Positions 8,361 to 16,214 of a DNA stretch of 17,200 nucleotides are shown piece after piece. Under the pieces are notes generated by a model that was not told where the DNA came from, did not search any database, and worked only from the letters and a program-made list of their open reading frames with translations. The position numbers and the translations under genes are program-made. The DNA is from Actinomycetota bacterium (GTDB lineage: Bacteria > Actinomycetota > Actinomycetes > Actinomycetales > Angustibacteraceae): positions 1 through 17,200 of the forward strand of contig JACMOY010000088.1 of NCBI GenBank assembly GCA_014377795.1, read 5' to 3'. Positions within the stretch are counted from its first letter, which is position 1. Every line of letters begins with the position of its first letter.

Positions 8361-9751
8361 CCGCCGTCTACTACGCGCTCGGGGTGCTGTTCGTCGCGCT
8401 GGGCGTCGCCGTGTCCATCGCACTGCACGAGATCGGTCACCTGCTGCCCGCAAAGCGGTTCGGCGTCAAGGTGACCCAGTACATGGTCGGCTTCGGCCCG
8501 ACCCTGTGGTCGCGGCAGCGCGGCGAGACCGAGTACGGCCTGAAGTGGGTGCCGCTGGGCGGCTACATCCGGATGATCGGGATGTTCCCGCCCAAGCCTG
8601 GCGAGGACCCGCGGTTCGTGCGGGCCACCTCGACCGGTCGGTTGGGGCTGATGGTCGACACGGCCGTCGAGGCGCGGTCCAAGAACAAGGTCGGGCTCGC
8701 CGAGCAGGCTCGTCGCCAGTCGATGGACGAGATCCGCCCCGGCGACGAGGACCGCGTCTTCTACAAGCTGAGCGTGCCGCGCAAGGTCGTCATCATGCTC
8801 GGTGGCCCGATGATGAACCTGCTGATCGCCACCGTGCTGCTGACCGTCATCGTCACCGGGTTCGGCACGGCGCAGACCACCACCCGGCTGTCGTCGGTGT
8901 CGCAGTGCGTCCTGCCCGCCTCGGCCCCGGCCACGGCGGCCTGCTCGCCGACCGACCCCGCCGCGCCGGCCGCGGCCGCCGGACTTCGCCCGGGTGACGT
9001 CGTGACGGCCTACGACGGGCGTCCGGTCACGTCATGGGACCAGGTGCGTGCCGCGATCCGCTCCGGTGGTGGCGCTCCGGTCGTGCTGGTCGTCCGCGGC
9101 GCCGACGGCGCGACCCGCGACGTCACGGTCGCCCCGATCGTCACCGACCGCCCGCGGGTCGACGCGCAGGGTGTCGTCGTGACCGGCGCCGACGGCAAGC
9201 CGCTCACCGACCGCGTCGGGTTCCTCGGGGTCAGCCCCTCGTCCGAGCTGGTGCCCCAGTCGGCCACCGCGGTGCCCGGCGTCCTGTGGACCGGCCTGAA
9301 GGCCACCGCGGGGGTGGTGCTGCGCATCCCGCAGAAGATGGTCGGGGTCGCGCAGGCGGCGTTCGGCAGCGGTCCGCGCGACCCCAACGGCCCCGTGAGC
9401 GTGGTCGGCGTCGGGCGCTTCGCCGGCGAGGTCGCGAGCGCGCAGGCCCAGCAGGGGTACGGCAACCGCGAGCGCGCCGCCGACCTGCTGTCGCTGATCG
9501 CCTCGCTGAACCTCGCGCTGTTCGTGTTCAACCTGATCCCGCTGCTGCCGCTGGACGGCGGTCACGTGGCCGGTGCGCTGTGGGAGGGGTTGCGACGCAC
9601 GCTCGCCCGGCTGCGGCACCGGGCCGACCCTGGCCCGGCCGACGTCGCGCGACTGCTGCCGGTGGCCTACGTCGTCAGCAGCGCGCTGATCGTCATGTCG
9701 GTGCTGCTCATCTACGCTGACATCGTCAAGCCGATTCGCCTGGGTGGCTGA
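8357..9751 (+). CDS. M50 site-2 intramembrane metalloprotease (RseP/Rip1 type)
   Basis: A 464-residue membrane zinc protease that would cut anti-sigma factors or other single-pass proteins inside the membrane. The zinc motif HEIGH (24-28) lies at the end of the first membrane helix (about 6-24), and the second zinc-site motif LDGGH (399-403) is in the third helix region (about 374-400). Further helices fall at about 144-167 and 434-454. One PDZ domain (about 200-262, with [17 protein letters not shown]) sits between helices two and three. The gene follows dxr with an ATGA overlap and precedes ispG, the same order as dxr-Rv2869c(rip1)-gcpE in Mycobacterium tuberculosis. That makes it the likely Rip1 orthologue. 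Substrates cannot be read from the sequence. Confidence 0.94.
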   Translation: MTAVYYALGVLFVALGVAVSIALHEIGHLLPAKRFGVKVTQYMVGFGPTLWSRQRGETEYGLKWVPLGGYIRMIGMFPPKPGEDPRFVRATSTGRLGLMVDTAVEARSKNKVGLAEQARRQSMDEIRPGDEDRVFYKLSVPRKVVIMLGGPMMNLLIATVLLTVIVTGFGTAQTTTRLSSVSQCVLPASAPATAACSPTDPAAPAAAAGLRPGDVVTAYDGRPVTSWDQVRAAIRSGGGAPVVLVVRGADGATRDVTVAPIVTDRPRVDAQGVVVTGADGKPLTDRVGFLGVSPSSELVPQSATAVPGVLWTGLKATAGVVLRIPQKMVGVAQAAFGSGPRDPNGPVSVVGVGRFAGEVASAQAQQGYGNRERAADLLSLIASLNLALFVFNLIPLLPLDGGHVAGALWEGLRRTLARLRHRADPGPADVARLLPVAYVVSSALIVMSVLLIYADIVKPIRLGG

Positions 9752-9776
9752 CGCGGCGAACCCGCACCGGCAGGGC

Positions 9777-9782
9777 GATACT
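9777..9782 (+). promoter_or_regulatory. -10-like element for leaderless ispG transcript
   Basis: GATACT ends six bases before the ispG ATG (spacer TGACCC), with no ribosome binding site in the 37-base gap after the protease gene. The geometry suits a transcript starting at the ATG itself, so ispG may have its own promoter as well as read-through from dxr. The first base departs from the TANNNT consensus. Confidence 0.4.
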
Positions 9783-9788
9783 TGACCC

Positions 9789-10943
9789 ATGAGCGTCTCC
9801 CTCGGTCTGCCCGCGCTGCCCCCGCCGGTCCTCGCGCCGCGTCGCAAGACCCGCAAGATCAAGGTCGGGTCGGTGTACGTCGGCGGCGACGCGCCCGTCA
9901 GCGTCCAGTCGATGTGCACCACCCCGACGACGGACATCAACGCGACCCTGCAGCAGATCGCCGAGCTGACGGCGACCGGCTGCGACATCGTGCGGGTCGC
10001 CTGCCCCAGCCAGGACGACGCGGACGCCCTGCCGGCGATCGCCAAGAAGTCGCAGATCCCGGTGATCGCCGACATCCACTTCCAGCCCAAGTACGTGTTC
10101 GCCGCGATCGACGCCGGCTGCGCCGCCGTCCGGGTCAACCCGGGCAACATCCGCAAGTTCGACGACCAGGTCAAGGCGATCGCCGACGCCGCCAAGGCTG
10201 CGGGCTGCTCGATCCGGATCGGGGTCAACGCCGGCTCGCTGGACCCGCGCCTGATGGAGAGGTACGGCAAGGCGACGCCCGAGGCGCTGGTCGAGTCGGC
10301 GGTGTGGGAGGCCTCGCTGTTCGAGGAGCACGACTTCCACGACTTCAAGATCTCGGTCAAGCACAACGACCCCGTCATCATGGTGCGCGCCTACGAGCTG
10401 CTCTCTGAGCGCGGTGACTGGCCCCTGCACCTGGGTGTCACCGAGGCCGGCCCGGCGTTCCAGGGCACCATCAAGTCGGCCACCGCCTTCGGCGCGTTGT
10501 TGTCCAAGGGGATCGGCGACACGATCCGGGTCTCGCTGTCAGCGCCTCCGGTCGAGGAGGTCAAGGTCGGCATCCAGATCCTGCAGTCCCTGAACCTGCG
10601 CCCCCGCCGCCTCGAGATCGTCTCCTGCCCCTCGTGCGGTCGGGCCCAGGTCGACGTCTACAAGCTGGCCGAGGAGGTCACGGCCGGGCTCGAGGGCATG
10701 ACCGTGCCGCTGCGGGTGGCGGTCATGGGCTGCGTCGTGAACGGGCCCGGCGAGGCACGCGAGGCCGACCTCGGTGTGGCGTCCGGCAACGGCAAGGGCC
10801 AGATCTTCGTGCGGGGAGTGGTCGTCAAGACCGTGCCCGAGTCGCAGATCGTCGAGACCCTGATCGAGGAGGCGCTGCGCATCGCCGAGTCGATGGAGGA
10901 CGAGGGCGTCACGTCCGGGGCGCCGACCGTCAGCGTCAGCTAG
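9789..10943 (+). CDS. ispG: (E)-4-hydroxy-3-methylbut-2-enyl-diphosphate synthase
   Basis: A 384-residue iron-sulfur enzyme of the MEP pathway that converts MEcPP to HMBPP. The N-terminal TIM barrel shows [13 protein letters not shown] (37-49), [10 protein letters not shown] (68-77), [12 protein letters not shown] (91-102) and VRVNPGNIR (114-122). The C-terminal part carries the [4Fe-4S] ligands Cys280 and Cys283 (SCPSCGR), Cys315 ([10 protein letters not shown]) and Glu322. Length matches short bacterial IspG without the plant insertion. It lies two genes after dxr, so two MEP enzymes flank the membrane protease, a conserved actinobacterial arrangement. ATG 9789 is the only start consistent with homologues. 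Confidence 0.97.
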   Translation: MSVSLGLPALPPPVLAPRRKTRKIKVGSVYVGGDAPVSVQSMCTTPTTDINATLQQIAELTATGCDIVRVACPSQDDADALPAIAKKSQIPVIADIHFQPKYVFAAIDAGCAAVRVNPGNIRKFDDQVKAIADAAKAAGCSIRIGVNAGSLDPRLMERYGKATPEALVESAVWEASLFEEHDFHDFKISVKHNDPVIMVRAYELLSERGDWPLHLGVTEAGPAFQGTIKSATAFGALLSKGIGDTIRVSLSAPPVEEVKVGIQILQSLNLRPRRLEIVSCPSCGRAQVDVYKLAEEVTAGLEGMTVPLRVAVMGCVVNGPGEAREADLGVASGNGKGQIFVRGVVVKTVPESQIVETLIEEALRIAESMEDEGVTSGAPTVSVS

Positions 10944-10966
10944 CGACGGCGCACGCGCGCTCGTGG

Positions 10967-10972
10967 CACCCT
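10967..10972 (+). promoter_or_regulatory. -10-like element for leaderless GNAT transcript
   Basis: CACCCT ends six bases before GTG 10979 (spacer GATCCC) in the 35-base gap after ispG. No Shine-Dalgarno sequence is visible. The spacing equals that at gabT and ispG. The first base departs from TANNNT, so this is tentative. Confidence 0.35.
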
Positions 10973-10978
10973 GATCCC

Positions 10979-11830
10979 GTGCTGCGCACCGCCACCGCCC
11001 TGCGGACCCTCGAGCGGCGCGACCGCGAGGCCGTCCTCGGGATCTGCGCCCTCGACCCGGTCGCCTCGGTGATGCTGGCCGAGCGGGTGCAGCGTGCGGG
11101 CAGCGAGCCGTTGCGGCTCGGCGGTGAGATCTGGGGCTTCTACGAGCACGGCGCCCTGACCGCGATGTGCTGGGCCGGGGCCAACCTGGTTCCTGTCGGC
11201 GTCAGCTCGCCGGCGGCTCTGGACGCCTTCGCCAGCCGCGCCCGGCGCAGCGGCGGTGCCTACTCCTCGCTCTTCGGTCCGGCCGAAGCCGTCCTCGGGC
11301 TGTGGGAGCGGCTGGAGGCCAGCGGCTGGCGGGCCCGCCAGGTGCGTCCGTGCCAGCCGCTGTTCGCCATCGACCATGTCCCGACGCTGGCGCCGGACCC
11401 GCAGGTGCGCTGCGCCACGCCCGACGACATCGGCGTCGTGCTGCCGGCATCGATCGCGATGTTCACCGAGGAGGTCGGCTACTCACCCGTTGGCGCCGAC
11501 GGGGGTGCGTCCTACCGGCGTCGGGTCGCCGAGCTGCTGCGCGAGGGCCGCACGTTCGTGCGCTGCGCACCCGACGGGCAGGTCGTGTTCAAGGCGGACC
11601 TGGGATCAGTGAGCACCGCGGTGGCCCAGGTGCACGGGGTCTGGGTCGACCCCCGGTTCCGCGGACGGGGTCTCGCTGCCCCGGCCATGGCGGCGGTCGT
11701 CACGGGTGCGCTGCGCGAGCTGGCCCCCGTGGTGTCGCTGTACGTCAACGACTACAACACCCGGGCGCTCGCGGCGTACCGCGCGGTCGGTTTCGGGCAG
11801 GTCGCCACCTTCGCCACCGTGCTCTTCTGA
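10979..11830 (+). CDS. DUF4081-containing GNAT family acetyltransferase (Rv2867c-like)
   Basis: A 283-residue protein with an N-terminal DUF4081-like half (about 1-140: TLERRDREAVLGICALDP, then EIWGFYEHGALTAMCWAGANLVPV) and a C-terminal GNAT acetyltransferase half (about 145-283). The acetyl-CoA pyrophosphate loop is seen as RFRGRGLAAPAMAAV, after the strand VAQVHGVWVDP, and the closing YVNDYNTRALAAYRAVGF is typical GNAT motif B. Size and position directly after ispG match Rv2867c of M. tuberculosis. The acetyl acceptor is unknown. GTG 10979 was chosen because homology begins there and because a -10-like hexamer is placed for a leaderless start; the longer frame upstream is ispG in another register. 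Confidence 0.9.
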   Translation: MLRTATALRTLERRDREAVLGICALDPVASVMLAERVQRAGSEPLRLGGEIWGFYEHGALTAMCWAGANLVPVGVSSPAALDAFASRARRSGGAYSSLFGPAEAVLGLWERLEASGWRARQVRPCQPLFAIDHVPTLAPDPQVRCATPDDIGVVLPASIAMFTEEVGYSPVGADGGASYRRRVAELLREGRTFVRCAPDGQVVFKADLGSVSTAVAQVHGVWVDPRFRGRGLAAPAMAAVVTGALRELAPVVSLYVNDYNTRALAAYRAVGFGQVATFATVLF

Positions 11831-11846
11831 CCGCGTCGCCCGGCAC

Positions 11847-11933
11847 CGCCACACCGACATGCGCGACCCGTACGAGTCCGCGCGGCTGTGCGGGGTCAGG
11901 CCGTCAGCGCCGGTCGTACGTGTTGGTGTGACG
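11847..11933. repeat. Imperfect long inverted repeat unit 1, at the 3' end of the DUF559 gene
   Basis: The left arm CGCCACACCGACATGCG (11847-11863) faces the right arm TACGTGTTGGTGTGACG (11917-11933) across 53 bases. Twelve of 17 positions are complementary as DNA, and all five differences are transitions. In the RNA of the DUF559 strand two of them become G-U pairs. The left arm is 15/17 identical to the left arm of the perfect repeat upstream of the same gene (12859-12947), and the right arms share TGTTGGTGTG. The unit covers the last codons and stop of the DUF559 gene and starts 16 bases after the GNAT stop. It could act as a processing or termination structure for both convergent genes, or mark the edge of an inserted cassette. 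Function is unproven. Confidence 0.6.
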
Positions 11934-12795
11934 CGAGCCAGGGCGCACCAGCGGCCCGCAGGAGCACATCGGTGACCCAGTCCGGGTCGTGCATGACGTG
12001 GTCCCAGGCGAACCGCAGCACCCGCCAGCCCAGCAGCACCAGCTCGTCGTAGCGTCGGCAATCGCGGGCCAGCGCTTCGCGATGCCCGTGGAAGGTGAAC
12101 GAGTCCGCCTCGAGCACCAGCCGTCGGCCGACGTCGGCCAGGTCCACCCGGGCGAAGAAGTCCTCGTGCGCGATGGCCACCTGGGGCCGGACGTCCAAGC
12201 CGGCGTCGAGCGCGAGCCCGCGCAGGACGGACTCGAAGGGGTTCGCGGCCAGGCCGTCGGCCGCGGACGCGACGCGGCGAGCGCTGGCGGCTCCGGGCCC
12301 GCGCAGCAGGCCAGCGTGATGGCGCAGGTCGGCAGCGTCGACCAGACGGTCACGCAAGGCCGAGTCCGCGACCGCCAGGCCTTCGCCGAACGGCAGCGTC
12401 CTCGCGCAGTCGAGCACGGTGCGCCGTGGTTCGGTCACGTGGTCACCGGCATCCTCGGGTGGGACGTCGGACCAGTGCACCTGGATCCCTCGAGAAGCCA
12501 CTCGCGACCGGGTGCGGCTCACGGTGACCTGGGATCGCTGGGGGGCCCGCGCCACCGCGATGCCCCAGTGCAACGCGGCGCTGGTGTGGGACGCGAGGCC
12601 CTGGACCCGAACCGCCGACCGGCGGGGGTCGACGGCGGTCGGCAGGCAGTAGCGACCACGGGCCACCACCAGCACGAGGCCGGCAGCGACCGCACCCCGC
12701 AGCGAGGACCTGCTGCAACCGTGGCGGACCAGCTGGGCGTGGTCTGCGGCACCGCCCAGCAGGGCCAGAGTCTCGACGGCGTCGGTACGGGGCAC
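11896..12795 (-). CDS. DUF559 (Vsr-like nuclease fold) protein
   Basis: A 299-residue protein with a C-terminal DUF559 domain (about 183-285), a PD-(D/E)XK-type fold related to very-short-patch-repair endonucleases. Candidate active-site residues are Glu188 (NPFESVLR), Asp218 in FFARVDLAD, Glu229 in LVLEADSF and the RDCRRYDELVLLGWRVLRFAW block (244-264). The N-terminal part (about 1-60) resembles the AbiEi-type winged-helix region, with LVRHGCSRSSLRGAVAAGLVLVVARGRYCLP. The middle (65-165) holds HTSAALHWGI and PRRTVLDCARTL, common in this family. Such proteins are widespread in actinomycetes, but their function is not established. GTG 12795 gives the expected N-terminus; the open frame continues upstream only as proS antisense. 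The gene opposes its neighbours and is bracketed by two related inverted repeats. Confidence 0.85.
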   Translation of the reverse strand: MPRTDAVETLALLGGAADHAQLVRHGCSRSSLRGAVAAGLVLVVARGRYCLPTAVDPRRSAVRVQGLASHTSAALHWGIAVARAPQRSQVTVSRTRSRVASRGIQVHWSDVPPEDAGDHVTEPRRTVLDCARTLPFGEGLAVADSALRDRLVDAADLRHHAGLLRGPGAASARRVASAADGLAANPFESVLRGLALDAGLDVRPQVAIAHEDFFARVDLADVGRRLVLEADSFTFHGHREALARDCRRYDELVLLGWRVLRFAWDHVMHDPDWVTDVLLRAAGAPWLASHQHVRPALTA

Positions 12796-12801
12796 CGGTC
12801 G

Positions 12802-12807
12802 AGCGTG
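12802..12807 (-). promoter_or_regulatory. -10-like element for leaderless DUF559 transcript
   Basis: On the - strand CACGCT ends six bases (CGACCG) before GTG 12795, the same geometry as at gabT, ispG and the GNAT gene. It supports that start codon. The first base departs from TANNNT and no ribosome binding site is present. Confidence 0.35.
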
Positions 12808-12858
12808 ACGTGACGGGCGCCGTCTGCGCCGGCGCCGTCCACAGGCCCGCTGTGTCAT

Positions 12859-12947
12859 CGCCACACCAACAGGCGATTCCCGACCCGGTCGGGCCCGTGC
12901 GTGCTCAGCGCAGACCACGACCGCCCGACGCGCCTGTTGGTGTGGCG
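12859..12947. repeat. Perfect 17-bp inverted repeat unit 2 with nested palindrome
   Basis: CGCCACACCAACAGGCG (12859-12875) is exactly complementary to CGCCTGTTGGTGTGGCG (12931-12947), with 55 bases between. Inside the spacer a second perfect hairpin is formed by CCCGACC (12879-12885) and GGTCGGG (12887-12893) around one base. The unit lies in the divergent gap between the DUF559 gene and proS, ahead of the proS -10 element. It shares its arms with unit 1 at 11847-11933. A structured RNA, a protein-binding site or a terminal repeat of a small mobile unit are all possible. Direct inspection supports the pairing; the role is unknown. Confidence 0.85.
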
Positions 12948-12992
12948 GAAGCCGGGCGAGGTCGACGGCGGAATCGGGTTGCCGCCCGCCGA

Positions 12993-12998
12993 TATCCT
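12993..12998 (+). promoter_or_regulatory. -10 element upstream of proS
   Basis: TATCCT fits the TANNNT consensus and would start a transcript near 13005, leaving a leader of roughly 43 bases. GGGAG at 13038-13042 is placed to act as ribosome binding site for GTG 13048 (five-base gap) or the next GTG. No good -35 was found. Confidence 0.45.
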
Positions 12999-13047
12999 CG
13001 GGTGACGGTGGGCCGAGCCTCGGCCGGCCTCGACATCGGGAGCCCTC

Positions 13048-14814
13048 GTGGTGCTGCGCCTGTCCACCCTGTTCCTTCGCACCCTGCGCGAGGACCCGGC
13101 GGACGCCGAGGTGCCGAGCCACCGCCTGCTCGTGCGGGCGGGCTACATCCGCCGGGCCGCCCCGGGCATCTACACCTGGCTGCCGCTGGGGCTGCGGGTG
13201 CTGCGCAACGTCGAGCGGGTCGTGCGCGAGGAGATGGACGCCGCCGGGTTCCAGGAGCTGCTGTTCCCGGCGCTGCTGCCGCGCGAGCCGTACGAGCGGA
13301 CCGGGCGATGGACCGAGTACGGCCCCAACCTGTTCCGCCTGCAGGACCGCAAGGGTGGCGACTATCTGCTCGGGCCCACCCACGAGGAGATGTTCACCCT
13401 CACGGTCAAGGACCTGTACTCGTCGTACAAGGACCTGCCGCTGTCGATCTACCAGATCCAGACCAAGTACCGCGACGAGGCGCGTCCGCGCGCGGGCATC
13501 CTGCGCGGGCGCGAGTTCCTGATGAAGGACTCGTACTCCTTCGACGTCGACGACGCCGGCCTGCAGCGTTCGTACGACGCCCACCGGGCCGCGTACGTGC
13601 GGGTCTTCGACCGGCTGGGCATCGAGTACCTGGTCGTCGCCGCGATGTCTGGGGCCATGGGTGGCAGCGCCAGCGAGGAGTTCCTGGCGCCCGCGGTCAA
13701 CGGTGAGGACACCTACGTCCGCTGCACGAGCTGCGACTACGCCGCCAACGTCGAGGCGGTGCGGGTGCCCGCGCCCGCCACGGTGCCGTGGGACGACGCG
13801 CCCGCAGCCCACGTCGAGCAGACCCCCGACACCCCGACCATCGCCTCGCTGGTCGAGCTGCTGAACGAGAAGCACCCGCGCGCAGACCGGCCGTGGACCG
13901 CTGGTGACACGCTGAAGAACGTGGTGGTCGTGGTGCGCCACCCGGACGGACGGCGTGAGCCGCTGGTGATCGGGCTGCCCGGCGACCGCGAGGTCGACGC
14001 CAAGCGGCTCGAGGCGCAGGTCGAGCCCGCCGCGATCGAGGCCTTCACCGAGGAGGACTTCGCCGCCAACCCGTTGCTGGTGAAGGGTTACATCGGTCCG
14101 CAGGCGCTCGGCGAGCAGTCGCCCACGAAGCTGCGCTACCTCGTCGACCCGCGGGTCGCCGACGGCACGACGTGGGTCACCGGGGCGAACGGGCCCGGCC
14201 GCCACGTCATCGACCTGGTCGCCGGCCGGGACTTCACTGCCGACGGCACGATCGAGGCCGCCGAGGTGCGTGCCGGTGACGCCTGCCCCATCGACGGCGC
14301 TCCGCTCGAGACGGCCCGTGGCATCGAGGTCGGCCACATCTTCCAGCTCGGCCGCAAGTACGCCGAGGCGCTCGGGCTGAAGGTGCTGGACGAGAACGGC
14401 AAGCAGGTCACGGTGACGATGGGCTCGTACGGGATCGGCGTCTCGCGGGCTGTCGCGGCGATCGCCGAGTCGTGCCACGACGAGGCGGGCCTGGTCTGGC
14501 CGCGGTCGATCGCACCCGCCGACGTGCACGTCGTGGCGGCGCACGGCAAGGACGAGGCGGTGTTCGCCGTCGCCGACCAGGTCGCCGCCGAGCTCGAGGC
14601 GGCTGGCATCAGCGTCCTGCTGGACGACCGTCGCAAGGTCCCTCCCGGGGTGAAGTTCAAGGACGCGGAGCTCATCGGCGTGCCGACGATGGTGGTGGTG
14701 GGCAAGGGCCTGGCCGACGGGACGGTCGAGGTCAAGGACCGCGCGAGCGGCGAGCGCACCGACGTCCCGGTGACCGAGGTGGTGGCGCACCTGCGGGCCG
14801 TGGTGCGGGGGTGA
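13048..14814 (+). CDS. proS: Prolyl-tRNA synthetase, bacterial type with editing domain
   Basis: A 588-residue class II aminoacyl-tRNA synthetase that charges tRNA-Pro. The N-terminus [30 protein letters not shown] is typical. THEE (111-114) and motif 2, [17 protein letters not shown] (141-157), precede the INS editing domain (about 225-410), which removes misacylated Ala. Motif 3, GSYGIGVSR (459-467), is followed by the anticodon-binding domain to the end. [11 protein letters not shown] (227-237) begins the insertion, as in other bacterial-type ProRS. GTG 13048 was chosen because GGGAG is well placed and the N-terminus matches homologues; GTG 13051 is almost equivalent. The stop overlaps the GTG of the small HAD-like remnant (GTGA, 14811-14814). 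Its position after the ispG-GNAT block and before rimP is conserved in actinomycetes. Confidence 0.96.
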   Translation: MVLRLSTLFLRTLREDPADAEVPSHRLLVRAGYIRRAAPGIYTWLPLGLRVLRNVERVVREEMDAAGFQELLFPALLPREPYERTGRWTEYGPNLFRLQDRKGGDYLLGPTHEEMFTLTVKDLYSSYKDLPLSIYQIQTKYRDEARPRAGILRGREFLMKDSYSFDVDDAGLQRSYDAHRAAYVRVFDRLGIEYLVVAAMSGAMGGSASEEFLAPAVNGEDTYVRCTSCDYAANVEAVRVPAPATVPWDDAPAAHVEQTPDTPTIASLVELLNEKHPRADRPWTAGDTLKNVVVVVRHPDGRREPLVIGLPGDREVDAKRLEAQVEPAAIEAFTEEDFAANPLLVKGYIGPQALGEQSPTKLRYLVDPRVADGTTWVTGANGPGRHVIDLVAGRDFTADGTIEAAEVRAGDACPIDGAPLETARGIEVGHIFQLGRKYAEALGLKVLDENGKQVTVTMGSYGIGVSRAVAAIAESCHDEAGLVWPRSIAPADVHVVAAHGKDEAVFAVADQVAAELEAAGISVLLDDRRKVPPGVKFKDAELIGVPTMVVVGKGLADGTVEVKDRASGERTDVPVTEVVAHLRAVVRG

Positions 14815-14936
14815 TCGCCGCCGTGGTGTTCGACTGGGCCGAAATGCTGACCCTCCGGGGCGTCCTCGCCGACCAGTGGCGCGGGCTGGCCCAGGTGCTG
14901 CACCCGGACGACCAAGCGCCGAACGCAGGCCGGTGA
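14811..14936 (+). pseudogene. Remnant of a HAD-like hydrolase gene (41 codons)
   Basis: GTG 14811 opens a 41-codon frame whose start, [13 protein letters not shown], looks like HAD motif I as found in actinobacterial phosphatases (VVFDWGGTLT), followed by a DQWRGLAQVLHPDD stretch. A working HAD enzyme needs 200 or more residues; motifs II-IV and the cap are absent, and the second motif-I Asp is not recognisable. Both ends keep 4-base GTGA overlaps, with proS upstream and the TSUP gene downstream. This suggests an internal deletion of a once full-length gene that spared its 5' and 3' ends. It may survive because it keeps translational coupling to the TSUP gene. The alternative is a genuine short protein. 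The HAD reading rests on one motif. Confidence 0.5.
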
Positions 14937-15742
14937 CCGACCTCGCCGCCTGGTTCGACCTCCCGGCCGGCGCGGGGCCTGGGACGCTCGGGCTGCTGCT
15001 GCTCGCCGGACTCACCGCCGGCTGGGTCGACGCCGTGGTCGGTGGTGGCGGGCTCATCCAGCTGCCCGCGCTGCTGCTCGGTCTGGGCACCGGCAGCCCG
15101 GCCGTGATGGCGCTCGGCACCAACAAGCTGGCCAGCATCTGCGGCACCCTGACGAGCGCGGTGACCTACTACGGCCGCGTGCGACCGGACCTGCGCACCG
15201 CACTGCCGATGGCGGCCTTCGCCCTGACCGGCGCGCTCGCCGGGGCCGCGCTGGCCACGGCGCTGCCGTCGTCCGCCATCGTGCCCATCGTGCTGGTGGC
15301 GCTGGTGTGCGTCCTCGTCTACACGCTGCGACGCCCTGCGCTCGGTCAGATGACGACGTTGCGGCACAACGGTTCTCGACACCATGTCACCGCTTGCGGT
15401 CTCGGCCTGGTCATCGGGGTGTACGACGGCGCCGTCGGCCCCGGCACGGGCTCGTTCCTCGTGTTCGGGTTGGTGAGCCTGCTGGGGTACGGCTTCGTGC
15501 AGGCCAGCGCGAAGGCCAAGATCGCGAACGTCGCCACCAACCTGGGTGCGCTGATCGTCTTCGTGCCGCAGGGCGTGGTGCTCGGTCGACTGGGGCTCGC
15601 GATGGGCGCGGCGAACATGCTCGGCGGGTACGTCGGGGCGCGCACCGCCGTGGCCCGAGGGGCCGGCTTCGTGCGGATCGTGTTCGTCGCCGTCTCGTCG
15701 GTGCTGGTGCTGCGCCTGGGTTACCAGGTCGTCACGGGCTGA
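14933..15742 (+). CDS. TSUP family (TauE/SafE, DUF81) membrane permease
   Basis: A 269-residue polytopic membrane protein of the TSUP family, which exports or imports sulfur-containing organic anions such as sulfite or sulfoacetate in characterised members. The two internally homologous halves are visible: GWVDAVVGGGGLIQLPALLLG then ALGTNKLAS (30-68), and GVYDGAVGPGTGSFLVF then ASAKAKIANVATNLGAL (162-207). About seven or eight hydrophobic helices are present. GTG 14933 overlaps the stop of the HAD-like remnant, and the hydrophobic core begins about 15 residues later, as expected. Its stop runs 11 bases into the convergent DUF4439 gene. The substrate cannot be told from the sequence. Confidence 0.9.
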   Translation: MTDLAAWFDLPAGAGPGTLGLLLLAGLTAGWVDAVVGGGGLIQLPALLLGLGTGSPAVMALGTNKLASICGTLTSAVTYYGRVRPDLRTALPMAAFALTGALAGAALATALPSSAIVPIVLVALVCVLVYTLRRPALGQMTTLRHNGSRHHVTACGLGLVIGVYDGAVGPGTGSFLVFGLVSLLGYGFVQASAKAKIANVATNLGALIVFVPQGVVLGRLGLAMGAANMLGGYVGARTAVARGAGFVRIVFVAVSSVLVLRLGYQVVTG

Positions 15743-16214
15743 CCCGCTCGGGCAGGCCGGGGAACGGCTGTGGTGTCGCCCCCCAGCCCCGCGCCTGCAC
15801 CGCGCACCGGGCCAGCCAGCCGGCCGCCTCGTCGCGTCGGGCCGGGACAGCGGCACCCACCAGGTCGGCGTACCGGGCGGCCAGCGTGAGCTCGACGTGC
15901 ACCGCGAGGCGCCTCGCGTCCGCGACTGACGACACCCCGAACGGGAGCGTGTACCCCGGGGGTGCGGCGAGCTGCGGCGCCCCGGCGGTCGACAGGCGGG
16001 CGGCGAGCAGGTCGCGCTGCAGCGCATGGGCGGACAGGCCGGCCATCGCGGCCTTGCGGTGCTCCGGCCCGGCCTGACCGCCCACGACGCCGTACGCGTA
16101 CACGGCGGCCTGCTCACCGGCGAGGACGTCGGCCAGCGCGGCGAGCTCGGGTGGCGCCGGTCGGGGGCCTGGACGTGAGTCACCGGTCGGCGGGCTCGTC
16201 GGGGTCGTGGTCAC
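15732..16214 (-). CDS. Ferritin-like DUF4439 protein
   Basis: A 160-residue, mostly helical protein without signal peptide, matching the ferritin-like DUF4439 family often found beside rimP in actinomycetes. The family-like segment is ELAALADVLAGEQAAVYAYG (23-42), with Glu34 in the first helix. It is followed by RKAAMAGLSAHALQRDLLAARL (53-74), PFGVSSVADARRLAVHVELTLAARYADLVG (91-120) and a short C-terminal helix ending in ATPQPFPGLPER. The full set of di-iron ligands of true ferritins is not evident, so metal binding is doubtful. GTG 16214 overlaps the stop of the upstream lipoprotein gene (GTGA, 16211-16214). The 3' end overlaps the convergent TSUP gene by 11 bases. The role is unknown. Confidence 0.82.
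   Translation of the reverse strand: MTTTPTSPPTGDSRPGPRPAPPELAALADVLAGEQAAVYAYGVVGGQAGPEHRKAAMAGLSAHALQRDLLAARLSTAGAPQLAAPPGYTLPFGVSSVADARRLAVHVELTLAARYADLVGAAVPARRDEAAGWLARCAVQARGWGATPQPFPGLPERVSP

Noticed and set aside
6831..8453. Long - strand frame of 540 codons opposite gabD and dxr
   Set aside because: Low-complexity Arg/Gly/Asp/Val composition with no motif; it is a shadow of two well-supported genes.
9032..10381. Long - strand frame opposite the protease gene and ispG
   Set aside because: No recognisable domain, composition typical of antisense GC-rich frames, and both sense genes are certain.
11831..11895. Intrinsic terminator between the convergent GNAT and DUF559 genes
   Set aside because: No short-loop hairpin followed by a T run is present; only the long imperfect repeat unit 1 is seen.
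12816..12839. Direct repeat GGCGCCGTC (12816-12824 and 12831-12839)
   Set aside because: Nine bases in sequence this GC-rich may occur by chance, and it shows no link to a promoter or to the flanking inverted repeats.
12796..15147. Upstream extension of the DUF559 frame on the - strand, making a protein of over 1,000 residues
   Set aside because: It lies antisense to proS and the TSUP gene, is rich in Arg, His, Gly and Gln with no domain, and arises from GC-rich codon bias. Only the part from 12795 down resembles a protein family.
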